Source: Closterium sp. Naga37s-1
Taxonomy: Eukaryota > Streptophyta > Zygnematophyceae > Desmidiales > Closteriaceae
DNA length: 64,000 nucleotides
Direction of reading: 5' to 3'
Assembly (NCBI GenBank): GCA_947471745.1
Contig: CANJKZ010000082.1
Location: 36,040-100,039, forward strand
The stretch's first letter is position 1; each line of letters starts with the position of its first letter. Under the pieces are notes generated by a model that was not told the origin of the DNA, did no database searches, and worked only from the letters and a program-made list of their open reading frames with translations. Shown piece by piece: positions 33,901 to 43,001 of this stretch. Position numbers and translations under genes: made by a program.

Positions 33901-36900
33901 TAAGAGCGCGGGGTCGGGATGTCTGGTGCATCCGGGTCTCCCTCAGGGGCAAGCAGCATGGACACGAGATGAGGTAAAGCAGCGGCAAAGCACTCAAACT
34001 CCTCCTGTCTGTCCTCAAGGACGTCCGTGCCAAGTGCACGCTCACCCCCGACGGACGGAGGACAGACAGACTCAGACTCAGCAACAAGGCTAGTGGCGTA
34101 CTCTAGACGACAGGTGGCAGCAAAGTCAACAAGCTCAGCGACTAGAGCAGACGCAGCAGAGGACTCAAAGGTAGGGTCAGTGACAACAGTGGCGAGGAAA
34201 CGCGTGACAGTAGGACTGGCAGCACGAAGGGAGTCAGACTCCGGGTCCGGACCGTCAAGAAGAGAGGACGCAGGAGGAGACGGCAGAGGGACACGCTGTG
34301 GAGCAGTGGAAGGACGCAGAGTCATATAGTGAGTGCCAAGTACAGGAGGAGGACGCTGACGCGGAGCACGACGACCAGCGCGGACAGCGCGGACAGACGA
34401 CTCTGGACGAGACTCAGGCGACGCAGGACGAGACTCGGGCGACGCAGGACGAGACTCAGGCTCACGACGCTCCGTAAGACCTCTAGTCGGCCCAGCGTAA
34501 GGAGAAGGACCAGGCAGCGGAGAGGCACGCGGTAACTGTGACTGCGACTGGACAGGTGGTGGACTCAGTAGGGGAGGAGAAGGACCAGTGGAGGGCGGGA
34601 GGCCAAGAACCTGCTGAAGGAGCAGAACGTAGTACGGCCGCGGCCGCTCAGCACCTCCTGAACCAGCAGAGACAGCACCAGCACCCTCAAGCGCAGGGTC
34701 TCCAGCTACAACTCCCGCAGCACCACCAGTAACCCCAGCAGCTCCAGTACCTCCAGCTCCAACCCCCGCAGCAGCTCCAGTCCCAGCAGCTCCAGTACCT
34801 CCAGTACGAGCACCTCCAGAACCAGCGGCTCCAGCAGCTCCAGCACCAACAGTACCTCCAGTAGCTCCAGCACCAGCAGCACCTCCAGCACCAGCAGCGC
34901 CTCCAGCAGCTCCAGCACCAGCAGCACCTCCAGCAGCACCACTAGCAGCACCTCCAGCAGCACCACCAGCAGCTCCTGCACCAGCAGCACCAGCACCAGC
35001 AGCAGCTCCAGCTCCAGGGTCCGCGGCACCAGCAGCAGCTCCAGCTCCAGGGTCCGCGGCACCAGCAGCAGCTCCAGCTCCAGGGTCCAAAGCACCAGTA
35101 GCACCACTCCGGAGACTGCAGCGCCGAGCGTACCACTCTCGGAGCCGCTGGGGAGAGGGCGGCTCCCGCCTAGGCGGGGAACCACGAGCACCAGCTCCAG
35201 CAGCACCCCTAGCCCCAGAGGCGCCCAACCTGAGGCTGCAGTACCGCGAGTACCACTCCCGCAGCTGCTGTGAAGAGGGAGCGCCTCCAGGCGCAGCACG
35301 GTCAGTCGCAGCACCCCCAAGCTCAGTACCCTCAGACGTAGCACTCTCAGGCTCAGCACCCCCAGACTCAGCACCCTCAGGCTCAGCACCCCCAGACTCC
35401 GCACCCTCAGGCTCAGCACCCCCAGGCTCCGCACCCCCAGGCTCCGCACCCCCAGGCTCCGCACGCTCAGGCTCAGCACCCCTAGCAGGACGAGAGTCGA
35501 CAGCTACCTCGACAGGCTCAACTGGGTCTACCTGGGACACACCTGAGGGAGCGGCACCCTGAGGGGGGAGGGGGTCTACCACAGCAGCACCTGGTGCGAG
35601 GAAGAGAGGCGGGGGGGGGAGCGGGGCAGTGCGGTAGGGGAAGAGGCGGTAGTAGGGGACCAACTCGTCGAAAGTGACGTCCTGAGAGGGCAGGACACGG
35701 CGCGAGGTGGCGTGGTAAAACTGCCAACCAGACGCGTCCGGGACAAAGCCAAGGAAGACACAAGGAACAGCGCGGGAGGAGAGCTTGTCCGCGGACGTAT
35801 CGCGGACAAAGGCACGAGATCCCCAGACCCGGAACACCGACGCATCGCCAACCTCTCCCGTCCAACGCAGTGTCGGCGAAGTCTCCGGAACGGAGACACG
35901 GGGCCAGAGGTTGAGCTGATGCGCAGCGTATCGGACCGCAAACGGCCACAGAAAGTGGGGGGCAGCCGCATGGATCAAGGAGGTACGAGCGACCTCCATG
36001 ACCAAGCCAATGCGGCGCTCAGCAACCCCATTCTGCTGTGGAGAGGCCGGAAGCGTGAACGACTGCTCAATGCCCTCCCCACGACAAAAGTCCCTCAAGA
36101 GGTCGGAGGAAAACTCCCCACCTCTGTCAGAGTGCAGACGCAGAACAGGAAAGTCCGAGTGGAACCTCTTGCTGAGCTGGAGATGGGCAGCGCGGATCCA
36201 AGGGATCAAAACATCAGGGACTTCACCCTTGGTGCGCAAGGGGAAGACCGTGGTGTAGCGCGAGTAGTCGTCAACAACTATCAAGAAGTACCTCTCGTGA
36301 CCCTGTCCACGGACGCGGGCTGGGCCCCACACTTCCATGTGGAGGGTCTGCAGGGGAGCAGTCGTCGGGGGAAACGAGGAGGAGTGAGGAGCGGCGCGCA
36401 GCCGCCCCTCGGCACAAGGAAGACAGGGAGGAGCAGGCGAGGGTGGGAGGGGAGGGAGAACCCTGGGAAGACCAGAGACAAGGTACCGGGAGTGCATGCC
36501 ACGAAGGCGCTGCACTGACGGGTGACCAAGGCGGTGGTGCCAGAGGACGGTCTCGTGCGACAGGGAGCGACACGAGTAGGGGGCCGACAGCTGACCTGAC
36601 GCAGACGCAGACGCAGCTACCTGAGGGGACTCAGTGGTCAGTGTGTACAGGTCCGACCCCGGCTGCCGAGTGAAGGTAGCCAGGTGGCGACCCGTCCGAG
36701 CACATGTGCAGTGTGTCACGCGCTCGTAGGCAGGGGTGAACTGGTGGACACCCCCGTCCTGGAGCGCACGACCCGCCACCAAGTTCGTAGAGAACGAGGG
36801 GAGGTAGAGACCTGACAGTGTGCCCGACGGGACCGCAGGACAAGGGAGGACAGTGGAGGAGGTCGCAATGACCGGACCCCCAGAGGGGTCAGCGAGGGAG

Positions 36901-37499
36901 ACTGCAACCGGCCGAGCAAGCTGCTCAAGGGCAGTGCGGTCACGAAAGAAACAGCGGGAAGCACCTGAGTCCAGTGTGAAGGTGTGCAGTGCCTCAGTAG
37001 ACGCAGTACCAGCAGGCGCAGACTCACTAGTACCTAGAGCAGCAGCCTCACCAGTACCTAGAGCAGCAGACTGGATACCGGGGTCAGGCGGCACACAGAG
37101 GGGGTCAGGCGGCACACACAGGTTCCCACTACGGCCACCCCGACAACCCCAACTAGCGTACCACTCACGAAGCTGCTGGGGCGAAAGAGCCTCGCGGGGA
37201 CGACGCTGCAGCTGCACCTGGCCACTACCAGAAGCTCCCGAACTACCCACTCCAGAGCGACTCCCACGACGGCCACCCCGACAACCCCAACTAGCGTACC
37301 ACTCACGAAGCTGCTGGGGCGTGAGGGACTCACGCGGACGGCCCTGGAGCTGCATCTGGCCACGCCAGGAGCAGCAGTAGTAGCAGTAGCGGCAGTAACA
37401 GCAGTAGCAGCAGGAGCAGTAGCAGTAGGAGCAGTAAAAGCAGTAGCAGCAGTAGCAGCGGTAGCAGCACGGGCAGGGCAGTGCTCACCAGTGGTGGGA

Positions 37500-38530
37500 A
37501 GGGCAGGCGCAAGACGGCGGCGACAGCGGGGCCGCTACAGCTGCAGGGCGGGGCCGGTCCGCGGCAGGGAGCTCCCCGGCAACTGCTGCAGGGCGGGGCC
37601 ACGACTGCGGCTAAAGGCTCCGCGGCAGTTGCTGCAGGGCGGGGCCGGGCCGCGACGGCAGCTGCTCCAGGGGCCAGGGGCGGCTGCTGCAGGGGCGGCT
37701 GCTCCAGGGGCCAGGGGCGGCTCCTGCAGTGGCGGCTGCTCCAGGTGGCCAGGGGCGGCTGCTGCAGGGGCGGCTGCTCCAGGGGCCAGGGGCGGCTGCA
37801 GGTGCGGCTGCTCCAGGGGCCAGGGGCGGCTGCTGCAGTGGCGGCTGCTCCAGGGGCCAGGGGCGGCTTCTGCAGGGGCGGCTGCTCCAGGGGCCAGGGG
37901 CGGCCGTCCCATGGGCGGGCGCGGGGTAGGGCAGGGCGCCGCGGCGGGCAGGGGCGACTCCGCGCGGGTCCCGCAGGGGCGTCGCGACAAGGCAGGGGCG
38001 ACGCGCGGGTCCCGCAGAGGCGCCGCGACGAGGCGGGGGCGACGCGCGGGTCCCGCAGGGGCGTCGCGACGAGGCAGGAGCGACGCGCGGGTCCCGCAGG
38101 GGCGTCGCGACGAGGCAGGGGCGACGCGCGGGTCCCATAGGGGCGTCGCGACGAGGCAGGGGCGACGCCCGGGTCCCGCAGAGGCGTCGCGACGAGCAGG
38201 GCGACGCGTCGCATGCTCCAGGGGCCGCGCCGCGGGGTCCAGGGGCGGCTGCGCGGGTGCAGAGCAGGCCCGCGCGCGGCCTGCAGGGCAGGGCGGCAGG
38301 GTGGCGCTCGAGGGCGCGGGTAGGCAGGCGCTCAAGGGCGCGAGTAGGCAGGCGCTCGAGGGCGCGGGTAGGCAGGCGCTCGAGGGCGCGGGTAGGCAGG
38401 CGGGCGGCACACGGGGCTGCACGGGGCCGCGAGGGGCTGCGTGCGAGGCTAGTGGGCAGCGCGCAACTAGCAACAGGGCGCACAAGGGCGCAGGCAGTAA
38501 GCGCACGAGGGCGCACAGGTAGTAGGCAGT
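37500..38530. repeat. GC-rich repeat leader of element E
   Basis: Three blocks: GGGGCGGCTGCTCCAGGGGC-like units (about 37670-37915), units of roughly 40 bp around GACGCGCGGGTCCCGCAG and GCGTCGCGACGAGGCAG (about 37960-38200), and a 24-bp-like GGCGCTCGAGGGCGCGGGTA array (about 38305-38400). Confidence 0.8.
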
Positions 38531-38594
38531 AGTAGCAGTGGTGGGCCCTTAGGAACGTTCGGTCCTAGGTTCCTAACCTAGGCTCGTGATACCA

Positions 38595-38720
38595 TGTCAG
38601 AATGAGAGAAGTGTTTGAACTAGCAACATTGGGAGTACAAGTAGGAAAACCTAGAAACTGTACCCCCTAAGGCTAAACCCACTATAGCCTACAGAACACA
38701 AACATATACAATGTTTGACA
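38595..38720 (-). repeat. Right LTR of element E
   Basis: 126-bp partner with about two mismatches. It ends 120 bp before the F-box start codon. Confidence 0.92.
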
Positions 38721-38840
38721 TACCATATAAGGTTTGCCTTTGCTATTCCCCGCTGTACTTTCACTGGGAGGGCTGGCAATGACGGACCAGCTCGCTTCCT
38801 GCTCCTCATTAGTAACGATTGCTCCTCAGAGGTACCCACC

Positions 38841-39452
38841 ATGCCGTTCACTCGCCGTAGCTCCCTCGCTATGACGGACGACTCCCCGATCCAACGGCTC
38901 TCAGACCATTTGCTTGCGAGAATCCTCCATCTAGCCTCTGCACTCGGCAGGTTCCAGCACGCGCTAGTGTTCAAGAAGTGGTGCGACGCGGCGTGTCGCG
39001 CGCAGGATGCCGTTCAGCTGCGCGCCGACCGTCGCATGGACGCGCGCCGACTGCTCTCCGAGCTCTCGGCATTCCCGAAGCTCACAGAACTCATCCTGTC
39101 GGATCGCAGCCTAACGCCTATTCCCGAGGGTTTCCTCTCCGCCCTAGGCGCCAAGCATCCCGAGCTGATCAAGTTCCACTTCCGAACCATGTTCGACACC
39201 GCCGCGCGCATCGAATGCTTCACGGAGCTCACACTCACACGCTTGAGTAGCTTGAAATCACTCCCCCGGTCGTTGCTTGAGCTGCCTCGGCTGCGGGATG
39301 TGGTGGTGGACAAGTGCAGCAAATCGGAAGAGACCATTAGCAGTGTATCTTGGTTGGCAACATCTGCAGTAGCCGCAGAAGCGGTGGTGGCAGCAGCAAT
39401 TCGGAGCGGAGTGCAGTGTCTACACTGCTTTTATCATCAAACTCCCGACTAA
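38841..39452 (+). CDS. F-box protein, LRR-like tail
   Basis: Single open frame of 203 residues from the ATG at 38841 (a second ATG ten codons on, MTDDSPIQRL, is an alternative). Residues 15-55 (IQRLSDHLLARILHLASALGRFQHALVFKKWCDAA) have the F-box pattern: LxDxLLxRIL, then a V/F-x-KKWxxA end. Such domains bind SKP1 in SCF ubiquitin ligases. The rest has leucine-spaced strands (FPKLTELILSDRSLTPIPEGFLSAL, LTRLSSLKSLPRSLLELPRLRDVVVDKC) like one to three irregular leucine-rich repeats that would bind the target. It is short for an F-box/LRR protein, so further exons or a recent truncation are possible; no downstream exon was recognised. Element E ends at 38720, only 120 bp before the ATG, so the promoter has probably been displaced or now includes LTR DNA. 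Confidence 0.6.
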   Translation: MPFTRRSSLAMTDDSPIQRLSDHLLARILHLASALGRFQHALVFKKWCDAACRAQDAVQLRADRRMDARRLLSELSAFPKLTELILSDRSLTPIPEGFLSALGAKHPELIKFHFRTMFDTAARIECFTELTLTRLSSLKSLPRSLLELPRLRDVVVDKCSKSEETISSVSWLATSAVAAEAVVAAAIRSGVQCLHCFYHQTPD

Positions 39453-40248
39453 TAGATTCTCCACTGTGTAGTGTGCTATCTTGAGCAGGCATTCAGATTG
39501 GCTCCCATGATTTCCTTTGTGCAGGCCCTTACCTCATCTCCTACTCCCTGCTGCCCTGTTCTGCCTGCTACATTCCCTCCATGCCACACTCCTCCCCCCA
39601 CCTCTTCACCCTCCATGTCCCTGTCGCGTTCTTCCTATTCTTCCATGTCCCTTCCTTCCCATACGTCCCTGTCATTCCCTCCCCATACGTACGTCTGCCC
39701 CACTTCTCATTCTTCTGTGTTCCTCTAATTTCCCTTCACTTTCCCACACGCCGAGACAATCCAATGCTCGAGACTCAGACCCTGCAGGTAAGATCCCGCA
39801 GCTTGGAACAACGGGGCTCGTGTTGGATTGCATGGCTTGCGAGCATGGCTTGGCTCGTAACATTACTGCATTGTGTAACATGTTCTTCGTCATGCTCGTA
39901 ACATAAATTCTGTTCTGTAGGCTTCTTCCAACGCTTGAAACGATGGTGTTGTTTGAAGTGTGTGGAAGATCAAACTATACAAAATAAGATGTACTCTTGG
40001 GTAATGTACCTATCTATTAGTATATGAGGGTATGATACCATAGCTCACCTTACCGAGCCGTATTCCAGACGGGTACAGAGAAGGCGTGAAGTGGACCCAG
40101 GCCCAAACTACGAGGGTTTGACCCTAACTGTGTGATTGATGCGTTTATTTTATGTCACGAGAACGTGTGGCGGCACAGACGACGGCAGGCCAGATACAAG
40201 GAGCATTTACGGACTTCGCTCTAGGCGCTGCTATCGTGTGGGGTAGTG
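39453..40248. other. Intergenic DNA between F-box and UTP16-like genes
   Basis: Pyrimidine-rich to about 39760, then neutral, AT-richer DNA. No gene was recognised; it includes the 3' region of the F-box gene and the promoter of the UTP16-like gene by position. Confidence 0.5.
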
Positions 40249-42445
40249 ATGGGGCGACCTGAGTACGTATCCGACGAGGAGGAGCGCGATGGCGATGCAG
40301 TGACGGCGCTCGGCGAGTGCCGCGAGGAGGACGAGGAGAGAAGACCGCAGGAGGAAGGGGCGGAGGAGGAGGGGGCGGAGGAGGAAGGGGCGGAGGAGGA
40401 AGGGGCGGAGGAGGAAGGGGCGGAGGAGGAAGGGGCGGAGGAGGAAGGGGCGGAGAGGGGAGGGACAGCGGAGGAAGGGGGTTCAGGGGACGAGGAGAGC
40501 AATGACGAGTTAGGGCATGAACGGGCGGCTGCGATTGAATTTGGTGCTGTAAAGGGAGAAATGGCGGGAGAAGACGATAACGAGGATGACGATAGCGATT
40601 CGGACGATGCGCCCGAGGAGTTCACTCTGTCGCAGGTGCCCGCCCACAGTCGCCGTCTCTCCCCTGCCCATCGCTGCGTTTCGCCTTTTTCTCTCGTCGC
40701 TCCACTGCGTCTGAATAGATTGGCGCATCGTTGAGTAGAATCCTCAAACCCTAACCCCTCTCTGTACCTCTCCTCTCCCCGCGCTACCAGGGACGCGAAC
40801 GGGTTTCGCAGCAGCGCCAGCAGGAGGCGGAAGCCCGCCGCATGTGAGTACACACCACGTTGTGGAGTGACGTGGCATGCCCCCACTGGTTGCAATTAGC
40901 CGCGTCTTTCATTTGAGCTTTTTCCTCCGCCGATATGCCCCCCGCCGTTGCGTCGCTCATCCCGATCCTCTACCCGCCGCCCCACCCTGCAGGGTTGCCG
41001 AGGCTGACAGAAAGGTTCGGCAAAAGCGAGCAGGCTTGGCAGCGAAGGGAGAGGAGGGGGAGGGAGGGGAAGAGGGAGACGGCGAGGAGCGGCGGAGCAA
41101 GGATGCGGGGGGGAAGGCGAAGCGCAGGCGCGAGCTGGAGGGACGCGCGGATAGGCGCACGCGGCGGAAGGGGGCGGCGGAGGGGGGAGACGAGGCGGCG
41201 GGGTCGTTGGTACCCGCAGAGGCAAGGGACGGTGCTCGGGAGGAGGGGACGGAGGGCGGTGCGGGAGCAGGGGAGGGGGAGGGAGGGGCGTTGGGGGAGG
41301 GCGCGGTGGAGGGGGGCGACTTGCTTCCCGCGGACGTGATTGCTGCCGTCACACGGCGCCAGCACACCAGGTGCGCGCACAGTATGGGGGTGCTCTGGAA
41401 GATAGGGAATGGGACGGGGGAGTAGGGGGGGCGTAAGGGATAGGGGGATCTATATTCCTTGGATCGGTGATGGCGGTGAAAAACGCTATGATATCGTCTT
41501 TACCCACACCCCATGCTGCCTTTGCTCACCTTCCTCTCTTCACTCTAACGTCACCCTTCCCAACCCTCCAACCTTTTCCCCCACGCTGCAGGTTCACAGA
41601 GGCGCAGGAGGAGAGGGAGCGGGCGGCAGTGAGGGAGAAGAAGCAGCGGGCGGGGCGGGGCGGCAGCCGGGGGAAGGAGAGCCACACATCGGCTGTCATC
41701 GGCACGCGGTGGGTGCTGTGGTAGGCAGTGGGTGCTGTGGTAGGCAGTGGGTGCTGTGGCAGGCAGTGGGTGCTGTGGCAGGCAGTGGGTGCTGTGGCAG
41801 GCAGCACTGCTCTCCTAGAGTGGTGTGATCTTCCACTTGTCCTCACCGCACTCTTCCACATCCCCTCGCGCGCCCACATGGCCAGCCCGGATCGCTTTTT
41901 CTCAGTCGGTCATCTTGCCCTTTCCACCACATGCCATTCGCTGCCTCTCTTCCTCCCATAGCCCCAGTCAACCCACCGCCCCCACCTGCGCCCTCTCCAT
42001 CGCGCATACTGCACTACCCACAGCACTGTAGTGGTCCAAGCAAAGACACCTGCTGCATTGCCCCAACCCCTTTCTCCTCTGCACAACCCTCTCATTGCAC
42101 TCCCCATCCCCCCTCCCGCTCATCCCCCTCTTCTCCACCTGGCTGCGGAGCAGGTCGGACGGGGCCATAGTGATCCAGGCAGGCGCGCCGGCGCCAGAGG
42201 GCGAGGAGGCAGCACGGGCCATCATGCGCGCCGCCCAGAGCTTTCGGCACGGGGTGCTGTTTGGGCGGCGGCAGCGGTCGGTGGCGGCGCTGGGGTTTGT
42301 GGACCCCAGGGCGCTCAAGGTGGCGGGGCAGTGGCGCGCCCACAAGCACCTTGTGGCCGGGGGTGCGGGGGGTGCGGGTGCGCAGGGGGGTGTGGGGGTG
42401 AGGAGGGGAGGCGCCAAGAAGAAGGGGAGGCGCAGTGGGTGGTGA
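40249..42445 (+). CDS. UTP16/Bud21-like U3 snoRNP (small-subunit processome) protein, 5 exons
   Basis: Probable nucleolar ribosome-biogenesis factor. Exons by splice sites and frame: 40249-40635, 40791-40843, 40993-41370, 41592-41708, 42154-42445, about 408 residues with consistent phases. The N-terminus is very acidic: VSDEEERDG, then a GAEEE repeat made by a 15-bp minisatellite (about 40358-40452), then DDDSDSDDAPEEFTLSQ. This is followed by a basic coiled stretch (VSQQRQQEAEARR, ADRKVRQKRAGL, KAKRRRELEGRADRRTRRK), a LPADVIAAV segment, a second charged helix (EAQEERERAAVREKKQR), and a C-terminus FVDPRALKVAGQWRAHKHL ending in KKKGRR. The DDAPEE start, LPADVI block and SK/W-R-K tail match the layout of yeast Bud21/Utp16. 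The family assignment rests on remembered similarity of these low-complexity blocks, so other acidic-basic nucleolar proteins are possible. Intron 4 opens with a donor-site array. Confidence 0.6.
40358..40452 (+). repeat. 15-bp coding minisatellite in UTP16-like exon 1
   Basis: About six copies of GAGGAGGAAGGGGCG, read in frame as EEGAE, lengthening the acidic N-terminus without changing frame. Confidence 0.9.
41709..41803 (+). repeat. Donor-site array at the start of UTP16-like intron 4
   Basis: Five copies of the 19-bp unit GTGGGTGCTGTGGTAGGCA (later ones with CAG for TAG). The first GT is the exon 4 donor, so every unit offers a GTGGGT donor-like site. Confidence 0.9.
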
Positions 42446-43001
42446 TGTGGGGATGAGGGGATGAGGGGATGCGGTGCAGTGTGGGTGGGAGATGGAGGGA
42501 GGCCAGGGGGAGCAGAGGCGAAGGGAGGAGGCGTGATGTTGGAGCGGAGTGATCATGGAGTTGGATTCAGAGCAGGCCGGCCTGTCTCCACTGTAGCTAC
42601 CGTCCCAAGTGGTCACGACATGCCTCGGTGTGCACACTGAGCACATGGTGGTGGTGGGCTACATACGGCCGCAAGGGCGGATGCAATGCAAGTGTGCATA
42701 CTGTTTTGCATCGAAACAGCAGAGGAAGGGAATTTCTGAGAAGAATCTTTCACTCGGCTTCTGGAAACACTGCATTCCTTGCATGACTTGTATCCGTCAG
42801 CCACAAGTGGATTAGGTTAAGTAGGGTAGCGGTAGCTACAATAATGAATGAATCAAAGCAACAGTTGCTAGTGATTGAGGAACCAGTAACCCATAGGAGA
42901 GCAGCTGCTGGGGTCCATGCTGCCAAACCAACCCCAGTAAGGAAGGCGGCAACGACGGGAACATCCCATCCCCCGCCACATGGAGTCACGGGGGTGCTAT
43001 G
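42446..43001. other. Convergent intergenic region
   Basis: Lies between the 3' ends of the UTP16-like (plus) and NlpC/P60 (minus) genes and presumably holds both 3' UTRs. No gene was recognised. Confidence 0.5.

Larger units (their letters stand above)
28189..38720 (-). mobile_element. Ty1/copia element E with nested element F, broken
   Basis: Minus strand. LTRs of 126 bp (28189-28314 and 38595-38720) differ at about two bases; the target duplication TACCA flanks it (28184-28188 and 38721-38725). From right to left: primer site (TGGTATCACGAG), a 1.1-kb GC-rich repeat leader, two SPQQLREWYASWG blocks (about 37140-37340), protease (about 36960), integrase (about 35800-36500), linker, RT and RNase H. 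The linker-plus-RT region is present twice (about 31790-33570 and 33580-35480). Element F sits in the RNase H part. No UBN2-type Gag was recognised. A few breaks besides the F insertion. Confidence 0.92.

Noticed and set aside
37330-38522. Overlapping frames of about 300 codons on both strands
   Set aside because: GC-rich leader repeats of element E.
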